A stretch of 6,739 nucleotides of DNA from an uncultured Blautia sp. Its GTDB lineage: Bacteria > Bacillota > Clostridia > Lachnospirales > Lachnospiraceae. This document shows positions 1 to 5,325 of the stretch, piece by piece; the first letter of the stretch is position 1; the number at the start of each line of letters is the position of its first letter. The DNA is taken from assembly GCA_900551465.1 (NCBI GenBank), contig URWL01000108.1, positions 1-6,739 of the forward strand, in the 5' to 3' direction. A model generated the notes under the pieces. It was given only the letters and a program-made list of their open reading frames with translations. It was not told where the DNA came from and searched no databases. Made by a program: the position numbers and the translations under genes.

Positions 1-2
1 TA

Positions 3-8
3 TATAAT
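3..8 (+). promoter_or_regulatory. Probable -10 box of the guaD-permease operon
   Basis: A perfect TATAAT hexamer lies 28 bases before the riboswitch aptamer. Transcription would start near position 15, which leaves room for the whole aptamer in the leader. The matching -35 element would fall outside the window, so the promoter cannot be confirmed. The surrounding DNA is very AT-rich, so a chance match is possible. Confidence 0.4.
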
Positions 9-36
9 AAATACATAACTTAAGAAATTGCAGCAG

Positions 37-97
37 CTTATATAAGTCCATAATCGGTTGGACGTCTCTACCAACTACCATAATAGTTGCCTATAAG
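37..97 (+). promoter_or_regulatory. Purine riboswitch aptamer, guanine class (C74 type)
   Basis: This is a three-way junction of the purine riboswitch family. P1 pairs 37-42 (CTTATA) with 92-97 (TATAAG). P2 pairs 46-50 with 59-63, and P3 pairs 72-77 with 84-89. Junction 2/3 carries the hallmark TCTCTACC (65-72). Loop 3 starts with CC (78-79), which can kiss GG in loop 2 (56-57). Using xpt aptamer numbering, t43 is U22, t65 is U47, t69 is U51 and c91 is C74. A C at position 74 pairs with guanine or hypoxanthine, whereas U74 would mean adenine. The next gene is guanine deaminase, which fits. P2 and loop 3 are slightly shorter than in xpt, and position 73 is C instead of the usual A. Confidence 0.9.
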
Positions 98-135
98 TTT
101 TATTCAGGGTACCCAAAAAGGTAGTTGGCATTTTT
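71..135 (+). terminator. Riboswitch-controlled terminator overlapping aptamer P3
   Basis: Bases 71-79 (CCAACTACC) are perfectly complementary to 120-128 (GGTAGTTGG), giving nine consecutive Watson-Crick pairs. The 3' arm is followed by CA and five T residues (131-135), as expected for an intrinsic terminator. The 5' arm contains the last junction 2/3 bases, half of P3 and the CC of loop 3, so terminator and folded aptamer exclude each other. I found no comparable ligand-compatible terminator in 98-175; only 4-bp stems such as 110-113 with 120-123 appear there. The inferred logic is termination without ligand and read-through with ligand. The 40-base loop is long, which lowers confidence. Confidence 0.6.
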
Positions 136-161
136 ATGCCTAAAAATCCCTGGCTGCGGAA

Positions 162-167
162 AGGAAG
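162..167 (+). promoter_or_regulatory. Ribosome binding site that fixes the guaD start
   Basis: AGGAAG sits 8 bases before the ATG at 176. It supports that start over the upstream in-frame TTG at 125, which lies inside the terminator arm and has no ribosome binding site. Confidence 0.7.
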
Positions 168-175
168 TGAATTTT

Positions 176-1459
176 ATGAAACATCTGTCAACCTTTGCAC
201 TGAAAGGAAATATCTGTTTCAGCCTGGACAAAAACAAACTTTCCGTACAGAAGCAGTCCTATCTGGTCTGCCAAAACGGTGTCTGCGCAGGCGTCTTTAA
301 AGAACTCCCGGAAAGCTTTCACGGCATTCCTGTAAGAGATGCCGGAGATGCCTTGATCATTCCCGGCCTGTCAGATATCCACCTTCACGCTCCTCAGTAT
401 AGTTTCCGTGGTATGGGTATGGATCTGGAGCTTCTGGACTGGCTGAACACCATTACCTTCCCGGAGGAAGCCAAGTATGCAGATTTGGACTATGCCCGAA
501 AGGCGTACTCTATTTTTGTAGAAGATTTAAAGAAAAGTCCTACAACAAGAGCATGCATCTTTGGAACGCTCCATGTGGAGGCTACCGAGCTTCTTATGGA
601 TCTTCTGGAAGAAACAGGCCTTAAAACCTTTGTAGGCAAAGTAAATATGGACCGGAACGGTCCTGCCGTCCTTCAGGAAAAAAGTGCAGAAGAATCTGCC
701 GCATCCACGGTCCGCTGGCTGTCCGATACTGTCGGCAAATATCAGAATACCAGACCGATCCTCACTCCAAGATTCACTCCTTCCTGTTCAGACGAACTGA
801 TGAAAAAGCTGGCAGAGATCCAGAAGGAGTATCACCTTCCTGTTCAATCTCATCTGTCCGAAAACATGGGTGAGATTTCCTGGGTACAGGAACTTTGTCC
901 GGAAACTTCATTTTACGGAGAAGCCTATGATCAGTTCGGACTTTTTGGCGGAGAAGGCTGTCCTGCTGTTATGGCCCATTGCGTCCATTCTCCTCAGGCA
1001 GAAATAGAACTTATGAAAAAACGCGGCGTGTATATTGCTCACTGTCCTCAGTCCAACACCAACCTTTCCTCTGGAATTGCACCGATAAGAGAATATCTGG
1101 ACAAGGGACTCCATGTTGGTCTGGGCACCGACATTGCCGGCGGCCACTCCCTTTCCATGCTCCGCGCCATTGCAGATGCCGTACAGGTATCAAAACTGCG
1201 CTGGCGGCTGGTCGATGACCGTCTGAAGGCACTTACCTTTGAAGAGGCTTTTTACCTGGCAACTATGGGCGGAGGAGAATTTTTTGGAAAAGTTGGAAGT
1301 TTCCAGAAAGATTATGCATTTGACGCCGTGATCCTGGATGACAGCTTTTACCGTCATCCCCAGCCTTTAAGCGTAAGAGATCGTCTGGAACGCCTGATTT
1401 ATCTTTCTGATGACCGCTGCATAAAAGGGAAATACGTTTCCGGAAGGGAACTGTTTTAA
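176..1459 (+). CDS. guaD: Guanine deaminase (amidohydrolase superfamily)
   Basis: A zinc enzyme of 427 residues that hydrolyses guanine to xanthine and ammonia in the cytoplasm. It has the full set of amidohydrolase metal and catalytic motifs. These are DIHLHAPQY with H69 and H71, TPRF with R199, QSHLSEN with H226 and E229, MAHC with H268, AHCPQSN (288-294), and GTDIAGG with D319. The stretches around TFVGKVNMD (151-159) and GLGTDIAGG closely resemble human guanine deaminase as I remember it, which separates it from cytosine deaminase and chlorohydrolase relatives. Length is normal for the family. The ATG at 176 has an AGGAAG ribosome binding site 8 bases upstream. It is the first gene after a guanine-class riboswitch and is followed 27 bases later by a purine permease, so the two are almost certainly cotranscribed. 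No truncation or missing key residue is seen. Confidence 0.95.
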   Translation: MKHLSTFALKGNICFSLDKNKLSVQKQSYLVCQNGVCAGVFKELPESFHGIPVRDAGDALIIPGLSDIHLHAPQYSFRGMGMDLELLDWLNTITFPEEAKYADLDYARKAYSIFVEDLKKSPTTRACIFGTLHVEATELLMDLLEETGLKTFVGKVNMDRNGPAVLQEKSAEESAASTVRWLSDTVGKYQNTRPILTPRFTPSCSDELMKKLAEIQKEYHLPVQSHLSENMGEISWVQELCPETSFYGEAYDQFGLFGGEGCPAVMAHCVHSPQAEIELMKKRGVYIAHCPQSNTNLSSGIAPIREYLDKGLHVGLGTDIAGGHSLSMLRAIADAVQVSKLRWRLVDDRLKALTFEEAFYLATMGGGEFFGKVGSFQKDYAFDAVILDDSFYRHPQPLSVRDRLERLIYLSDDRCIKGKYVSGRELF

Positions 1460-1486
1460 TATTTTTCTAAAAAAGGGGGTATCATT

Positions 1487-2863
1487 ATGAAACTCGACAA
1501 AATTTTTCACCTGAAAGAAAACCACACAGACGTGAAAACCGAGGTGATCGCAGGTATCACCACCTTTATGACCATGGCTTATATCCTGGCTGTAAACCCA
1601 AATATTCTGGAAGCCTCCGGAATGGATCGGGGCGCCATCTTTACGGCAACTGCACTGGCATCCTTTATTGCCACCTGCCTGATGGCTCTTTTATCCAACT
1701 ATCCTTTCGTTCTGGCTCCCGGCATGGGACTGAATGCGTATTTTGCCTACACAGTTGTCCTTGGCATGGGATACAGCTGGCAGCAGGCACTGGCAGCTGT
1801 TTTCGTAGAAGGTCTTATTTTCATCCTTCTGTCCCTGACCAATGTCCGTGAAGCAATTTTTAATTCCATTCCCATGAACCTGAAACATGCGGTTTCTGTC
1901 GGAATCGGTCTTTTTATTGCTTTTATTGGTCTTCAGAATGCCAAAATCGTAATTAATAATGATTCTACACTGGTAGGCGTTTTTTCCTTTAAAAGCTCTG
2001 CACAGAACGGAACCTTCAACAGCGAAGGAATCACTGTCCTTCTTGCTCTGATCGGCGTGCTGATCACTGCTGTTCTTCTTGTAAAAAACGTAAAAGGAAG
2101 TATTTTATGGGGTATCCTGATCACATGGCTGCTGGGTATCATCTGTCAGTTTACCGGTCTGTATAAACCAAATCCAGAGCTTGGATTCTTCAGCCTCCTT
2201 CCTGATTTTTCCAGAGGCATCAGCGTACCAAGCATGGCTCCTACCTTTATGAAAATGGACTTTTCCATTGTATTTTCACTGGACTTTATAGTGATCATGT
2301 TTGCATTCCTGTTTGTTGACATGTTTGATACTCTGGGAACTCTTATCGGTGTAGCTTCTAAAGCAGATATGCTGGATAAAGACGGAAAGCTTCCAAGAAT
2401 TAAAGGCGCCCTCCTTTCCGACGCTGTTGGTACTTCTGTAGGCGCTGTGTGCGGTACATCTACTGTAACTACTTTTGTTGAAAGTGCCTCCGGTGTGGCA
2501 GAGGGCGGACGTACCGGTCTTACCGCTCTGGTAGCCGGACTGCTGTTTGGTCTTTCTTTGTTCCTGTCGCCGATCTTCCTTGCCATTCCGTCCTTTGCAA
2601 CGGCTCCGGCTCTGATCATAGTTGGCTTTATGATGCTTACTTCTATCACAAAGATCGATTTTAGCGACTATACAGAAGCTATTCCGTGCTTTATTGCCAT
2701 TATTGCAATGCCGTTTATGTACAGTATTTCCGAGGGTATTGCAATGGGTGTGATCTCCTATGTTGTGATCAATCTCATCTCCGGTAAAGCAAAAGACAAA
2801 AAGATCAGTGTACTGATGTATGTTCTGGCAGTACTTTTTGTACTGAAATACATTTTCCTGTAA
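1487..2863 (+). CDS. pbuG: NCS2-family purine permease, guanine/hypoxanthine type (AzgA/PbuG-like)
   Basis: An integral membrane purine importer of 458 residues, a usual length for the AzgA branch of the NCS2 (nucleobase-cation symporter 2) family, which takes up guanine, hypoxanthine or adenine, probably with protons. Family marks include a start like KLDKIFHLKENHTDVKTE, the N-terminal GITTFMTMAYIL (23-34) and APGMGLNAYFAY (77-88) in an early membrane segment. FVDMFDTLGTLIG (276-288) carries D278 and D281, and GTSTVTTFVESASG (323-336) carries E332, in the two half-helix regions that bind substrate in this fold. The remainder is a series of roughly 12-14 hydrophobic segments ending in a membrane anchor (441-458). 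An AAGGGGGT ribosome binding site at 1473-1480 supports the ATG. It follows guaD by 27 bases and ends at a strong terminator, so it should share the riboswitch. The exact substrate (guanine versus hypoxanthine or adenine) is inferred from this context; the symbol is by resemblance. Confidence 0.88.
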   Translation: MKLDKIFHLKENHTDVKTEVIAGITTFMTMAYILAVNPNILEASGMDRGAIFTATALASFIATCLMALLSNYPFVLAPGMGLNAYFAYTVVLGMGYSWQQALAAVFVEGLIFILLSLTNVREAIFNSIPMNLKHAVSVGIGLFIAFIGLQNAKIVINNDSTLVGVFSFKSSAQNGTFNSEGITVLLALIGVLITAVLLVKNVKGSILWGILITWLLGIICQFTGLYKPNPELGFFSLLPDFSRGISVPSMAPTFMKMDFSIVFSLDFIVIMFAFLFVDMFDTLGTLIGVASKADMLDKDGKLPRIKGALLSDAVGTSVGAVCGTSTVTTFVESASGVAEGGRTGLTALVAGLLFGLSLFLSPIFLAIPSFATAPALIIVGFMMLTSITKIDFSDYTEAIPCFIAIIAMPFMYSISEGIAMGVISYVVINLISGKAKDKKISVLMYVLAVLFVLKYIFL

Positions 2864-2880
2864 ATCCGGACTCATCTATA

Positions 2881-2912
2881 AGGCTGGGGCTTTCTGCCCC
2901 GGCCTCTTTTTT
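2881..2912 (+). terminator. Rho-independent terminator of the guaD-permease operon
   Basis: A 10-bp GC-rich stem pairs AGGCTGGGGC (2881-2890) with GCCCCGGCCT (2896-2905) around a TTTCT loop, with a single T-G wobble. It is followed by C and six T residues (2907-2912). It begins 17 bases after the permease stop. Confidence 0.95.
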
Positions 2913-2920
2913 GTATTTTC

Positions 2921-2944
2921 CATTGTAAAGCGTTTCCTACAATG
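2921..2944. repeat. 7-bp inverted repeat over the lysO promoter, possible operator
   Basis: CATTGTA (2921-2927) and TACAATG (2938-2944) are perfect reverse complements separated by 10 bases. The arms cover the -35 element and the bases just before the -10, a position where a bound repressor would block RNA polymerase. The spacer AAGCGTTTCC is not itself symmetric. The protein that would bind is unknown. Confidence 0.45.
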
Positions 2945-2951
2945 ATATAAT
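2923..2951 (+). promoter_or_regulatory. Promoter of the lysO gene pair
   Basis: TTGTAA (2923-2928) and a perfect TATAAT (2946-2951) are separated by exactly 17 bases, with an extended TGA just before the -10. Transcription would start near 2958, giving a leader of only about 27 bases that holds the ribosome binding site. There is no room for a lysine riboswitch, so control must act at the promoter or elsewhere. Confidence 0.8.
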
Positions 2952-2984
2952 GTTTTTTATATTGCTTATCGAGGAGAATTTCTT

Positions 2985-3272
2985 ATGAAAATATTTATTG
3001 TCATGGGTATCGGGATTCTGATCGGCAGATTCCTTATGATAGGAAAGTTAAAAAAATGGAATGAACGGCTTGCTATACTGTGTACCCTTCTGCTGATTTT
3101 TTCTATGGGTGTCATGCTTGGACAGAAGGAAAATTTCATCAGCGAACTGTCTTCTCTCGGACTGAAAAGCTTTCTTTTTTTCCTGATTCCTACAGCGGCT
3201 TCCATTATTATTGTTTATATTCTGACCAGACGTTTCATTGACAAAAAAGATACAAAGGGGAATGACAAATGA
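2985..3272 (+). CDS. LysO-type lysine exporter, N-terminal half as a separate small protein
   Basis: A 95-residue membrane protein with three hydrophobic segments (about 1-18, 29-46 and 63-80) and a charged hydrophilic tail (RRFIDKKDTKGNDK). The stretch LLLIFSMGVMLG (35-46) resembles the first half of the E. coli lysine exporter LysO (YbjE, DUF340). In E. coli one chain of about 299 residues does the job; here this part is a separate gene. It is translationally coupled to the next gene by an ATGA overlap, and the two proteins probably form one exporter in the cytoplasmic membrane. A GAGGAG ribosome binding site (2971-2976) lies 8 bases before the ATG. Alone the protein would be hard to identify; the assignment depends largely on its neighbour and on the family's known split form. 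Confidence 0.75.
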   Translation: MKIFIVMGIGILIGRFLMIGKLKKWNERLAILCTLLLIFSMGVMLGQKENFISELSSLGLKSFLFFLIPTAASIIIVYILTRRFIDKKDTKGNDK

Positions 3273-3871
3273 TCGTTATACTAACATTTTTCGCACTGGT
3301 TTTTGGGCTTTTCTGCGGTCTGTCCGGAACAGAATCCGAGATCATCCGCTTTATCAGCAAAAATTCCGATATGATCCTGTACATTCTGATGTTTTCTGTC
3401 GGTATCAGCATCGGCATGCATAACGGAATCCTGAAAAAAATACGTCAGTATCACCTGAAGATTCTGATCATCCCTCTTGGAATCACTGCCGGTTCTATTC
3501 TTGGCGGCCTCCTTTGTTCACTGATCCTGAAGCTTCCTTTAAACCAGGGAGCTGCTGTTGCCAGCGGCATGGGCTGGTACAGTCTGGCAGGAGTTACCAT
3601 CAGCCGTCTGGGCGGAGCAGAGCTTGGAAGTATTGCTTTTATGAGTAATCTTATGAGAGAGTTTTTTTCCTTTTTCCTGATCCCCATAATCGCAGCAAAG
3701 CTCAATTACTGCACCTGTATCGCACCGGCCGCAGCCACCAGCGAAGATACCACCCTTCCGGTACTTTTGAAATACACAGACGAAGAAACAGTAGTTCTGT
3801 CTGTTCTTAACGGAATGCTGTGCTCTTTTTTTGTGCCAATATTAATTACCTTTTTCTTTCATATTGGATAA
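3269..3871 (+). CDS. lysO: LysO-family lysine exporter, C-terminal half
   Basis: A 200-residue integral membrane protein matching the C-terminal two thirds of E. coli LysO, which exports L-lysine and toxic analogues such as thialysine. Shared motifs, in order, are ILYILMFSVGISIG (36-49), ASGMGWYSLAG (98-108), SNLMREFFSFFLIP (126-139), ATSEDTTLPVL (156-166) and FVPILITFFF (188-197). Its start overlaps the stop of the 95-residue partner (ATGA at 3269-3272), and AAAGGGGA (3255-3262) is its ribosome binding site. The FSVGISIG stretch echoes FSMGVMLG of the partner, in keeping with two related halves. The gene ends 19 bases before a terminator. The substrate is inferred from the family and could be another cationic amino acid. 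Confidence 0.85.
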   Translation: MIVILTFFALVFGLFCGLSGTESEIIRFISKNSDMILYILMFSVGISIGMHNGILKKIRQYHLKILIIPLGITAGSILGGLLCSLILKLPLNQGAAVASGMGWYSLAGVTISRLGGAELGSIAFMSNLMREFFSFFLIPIIAAKLNYCTCIAPAAATSEDTTLPVLLKYTDEETVVLSVLNGMLCSFFVPILITFFFHIG

Positions 3872-3889
3872 AAGATGCCAAGAAAAATG

Positions 3890-3921
3890 AAAAGACCGTT
3901 ACATCTGTAACGATCTTTTTT
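3890..3921. terminator. Terminator between converging genes, probably two-way
   Basis: Bases 3890-3902 pair with 3907-3919 around an ATCT loop, with one C-A mismatch (3896/3913). The core is CGTTAC/GTAACG, flanked by A-rich and T-rich arms. On the plus strand a run of six T residues (3916-3921) ends it. On the minus strand the complementary A-run before the stem gives the T-rich tail. It lies between the lysO stop (3871) and the stop of the minus-strand regulator (3924), so it can serve both. Confidence 0.85.
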
Positions 3922-3923
3922 GT

Positions 3924-4301
3924 TTAATCAAGCTGTCCATCAGCTGTCATACGCTCTTTAATTCTCTCAAAACTTTCTTCACTGATATCATGTTCCATTT
4001 TACATGCATCTGTCTTTGCAATATCTGACGGAACCCCCAGACTTTCCAGCATTTTTGTAAGGATTGTATGCCTTTCATAAACTCTATTGGCAATCTCAGC
4101 CCCCTTATCAAGAAGAGTGACTGTTCCATATCGGTCCATAGCAATATATCCATCTTCCCTCAAAAGCTTCATAGCATGGCTGACACTGGGTTTCGAAACT
4201 GACAGCATTGAAGCAATATCCACAGAACGGACACTGTTGCCTTTTTGTGATAAAATGAGGATTGCTTCCAGATAGTCCTCCGCCGATTCTCTGATCTGCA
4301 T
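3924..4301 (-). CDS. DtxR/MntR-family metal-dependent transcriptional repressor
   Basis: A 125-residue regulator that would bind DNA when loaded with iron or manganese and repress metal-uptake genes. It has the usual N-terminal winged helix (about 1-65; VDIASMLSVSKPSVSHAMKLL is the helix-turn-helix) and a helical metal-binding and dimerisation domain (66-125). It lacks the C-terminal SH3-like domain of long DtxR/IdeR proteins, so it is MntR-sized or slightly shorter. Candidate metal ligands, by alignment to Bacillus MntR, are D9, E12, H78, C100, E103 and H104. C100 replaces the MntR glutamate and resembles DtxR, while D9 is MntR-like, so metal preference cannot be read off. The start is the ATG preceded by GGGAGGTG; an in-frame upstream extension has no such site and lies across the promoter. 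No metal transporter is in view, so its targets are unknown. Confidence 0.88.
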   Translation of the reverse strand: MQIRESAEDYLEAILILSQKGNSVRSVDIASMLSVSKPSVSHAMKLLREDGYIAMDRYGTVTLLDKGAEIANRVYERHTILTKMLESLGVPSDIAKTDACKMEHDISEESFERIKERMTADGQLD

Positions 4302-4306
4302 AAAAA

Positions 4307-4314
4307 CACCTCCC
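4307..4314 (-). promoter_or_regulatory. Ribosome binding site of the DtxR-family gene
   Basis: GGGAGGTG on the minus strand lies 5 bases before the ATG at 4301. It decides the start, because the open frame continues upstream to 4442 without another plausible initiation site. Confidence 0.85.
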
Positions 4315-4323
4315 ATTCCGCTT

Positions 4324-4352
4324 ATTTTATCATAATATCTGACAGATTTCAA
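4324..4352 (-). promoter_or_regulatory. Promoter of the DtxR-family regulator
   Basis: On the minus strand TTGAAA (4347-4352) and TAAAAT (4324-4329) are separated by 17 bases, with TGA directly before the -10. Each hexamer matches the consensus at five of six positions. Transcription would start near 4317, giving a leader of about 16 bases, so the gene is transcribed independently of the sigma-like gene upstream. Confidence 0.7.
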
Positions 4353-4377
4353 CCAACAGTCAGCTCTGTTCACAGCC

Positions 4378-4408
4378 GCTGCTGTCCAATACTGCTTTGC
4401 ACAGCAGC
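4378..4408. repeat. 8-bp inverted repeat between the sigma-like gene and the DtxR-family gene
   Basis: GCTGCTGT (4378-4385) and ACAGCAGC (4401-4408) are perfect complements around a 15-base loop. One more C-G pair outside extends the stem to nine. No T-run follows on either strand, so it does not look like a standard terminator. It lies 26 bases upstream of the regulator's -35, between that promoter and the end of the sigma-like gene. It may be a 3' processing or pausing structure of the upstream transcript, or a protein-binding site. Confidence 0.5.
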
Positions 4409-4448
4409 GAACCAAAACTCCGTTCCTGACTGCCTGAGGCAATAGAAT

Positions 4449-5189
4449 TTACTTGTCATCTCCTGTCAGACGAAGAGTATCCCTGATCTCCTCCACATTC
4501 ATATCCAGGATCACTGCAAGCTCTCCGATACTAAAAGCGCTTTCTCCGTCTTCCTCATCTTCAGAAAGCTCTCGGACTGCGCTCTCCAGCTTCTCCACTC
4601 TTGCCACCAGACTATCGTCTTCAAACTTCCTCTGGTTCTGTTCCCTGCAGGCGTCCATAATTCCTTTTTTCACCTGTTCCAGCAGCCATATCTCATCTCT
4701 GCATTCTGTTCCCGCCAGTCCAAGAGCCTGAACAAGGCTGACATTTGCTTCCTGGATCAGATCTGCCAGAAAGATTTCCTCTTCATTGAGCTCAACGGCA
4801 AGCTCTGCCGCTTTTTTCATATATTTTGCAGCAAGTGTCTGGGCTGCATCACTTTTTCCTTCCGCCAGACGTTCAAAAAGAGTCTCGGCTTCCGGGAAGG
4901 TTTCCTCATCCGGCAGGCTTTCCATATATTCTTTCAAGTATGCTTCTTCCTCCGGTGTAAGAGGAATCTGTTTCTTTTCTTTCTCTGTTTCCGGGCTGCT
5001 TTCTATTCCTGTCCCTTCTATTTTAATCCCCTGACCTGTAAGATATTTCAGAACCCCGCCAAGCTGATCGTGGTTCAGTTCCATTCCTTCAAGAGTTTCA
5101 CGAATCTGTAGCGCCTGGATCGTATTTCCCTGTTCTTTTGCCAGAGTCTGCATTTTTTTCAATTTTTCCTGAAATTCACGGACATCCAT
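4449..5189 (-). CDS. Sigma-70-like protein lacking promoter-recognition regions; function unknown
   Basis: A 246-residue acidic cytoplasmic protein that reads like a primary sigma factor stripped of its DNA-binding parts. Residues 6-58 resemble sigma region 1.1 (FQEKL...GNTIQALQI...LNHDQLGGVLKYLTGQGIKI). A charged linker (61-75) follows. Residues 75-155 resemble regions 1.2 to 2.2: PLTPEEEAYLKEY, then EGKSDAAQTLAAKYMKKAAELA, and FLADLIQEANVSLVQAL, close to the sigma FLDLIQEGNLGLMKAV that grips the beta-prime clamp. Residues 163-186 align with region 2.3-2.4, but the WW melting pair becomes EQ. Residues 219-244 (FSIGELAVILDMNVEEIRDTLRLTG) resemble region 3.0. Regions 3.2 and 4 are absent. It probably still binds RNA polymerase and could be a competitor, anti-sigma or accessory factor; this is inference. 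The ATG has an AGGAG site 7 bases upstream and its own promoter. Confidence 0.65.
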   Translation of the reverse strand: MDVREFQEKLKKMQTLAKEQGNTIQALQIRETLEGMELNHDQLGGVLKYLTGQGIKIEGTGIESSPETEKEKKQIPLTPEEEAYLKEYMESLPDEETFPEAETLFERLAEGKSDAAQTLAAKYMKKAAELAVELNEEEIFLADLIQEANVSLVQALGLAGTECRDEIWLLEQVKKGIMDACREQNQRKFEDDSLVARVEKLESAVRELSEDEEDGESAFSIGELAVILDMNVEEIRDTLRLTGDDK

Positions 5190-5251
5190 TCTCTTTCTCC
5201 TTTATGTGATAAAAGTAAATTTTTCTGTAGTTAGCTTTCTTAAGCATTCCT

Positions 5252-5280
5252 ATTATATCATCTCCAAAAGCTCTTTCCAA
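5252..5280 (-). promoter_or_regulatory. Promoter of the sigma-like gene
   Basis: On the minus strand TTGGAA (5275-5280) and a perfect TATAAT (5252-5257) are 17 bases apart, again with TGA just before the -10. Transcription would start near 5245, about 55 bases before the ATG. It lies in the gap between the YARHG gene and the sigma-like gene, so the latter need not depend on read-through. Confidence 0.8.
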
Positions 5281-5325
5281 CAGAAAAGAATCTTTTCCCA
5301 TACAGACAGACCATTACGCTCCGGA

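Noticed and set aside
107..114. GGGTACCC palindrome in the riboswitch leader as a hairpin
   Set aside because: The loop would be only two bases, so it cannot fold on itself. Pairing of CAGGG (105-109) with CCCTG (148-152) is possible but unsupported.
125..175. In-frame extension of guaD back to a TTG at 125
   Set aside because: It starts inside the 3' arm of the riboswitch terminator, has no ribosome binding site, and adds residues not seen in guanine deaminases. The ATG at 176 has a good site.
2146..2875. Minus-strand open frames of 167 and 199 codons inside the permease gene
   Set aside because: They lie antisense to a well-conserved transporter, overlap each other in different frames, and their translations show no recognisable domain.
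2924..2937. CcpA catabolite (cre) site in the lysO promoter
   Set aside because: The TGTAAAGCGTTTCC stretch resembles cre but is out of register by one base and lacks the closing CA, so the match is too poor to call.
4302..4442. In-frame 47-residue N-terminal extension of the DtxR-family gene
   Set aside because: The extension is not family-like, begins at a TTG with no ribosome binding site, and spans the promoter and GGGAGGTG site. Family members begin right at the RESAEDYLEA-type helix.
4434..4442. GCCTGAGGC palindrome just after the sigma-like gene as a terminator
   Set aside because: The stem is only 3-4 pairs around TGA and is not followed by a T-run on the minus strand.
5283..5297. 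GAAAAG/CTTTTC hairpin after the YARHG gene as a terminator
   Set aside because: The stem is only six AT-rich pairs with a 3-base loop, and no T-run follows on the minus strand, so termination would be weak at best.
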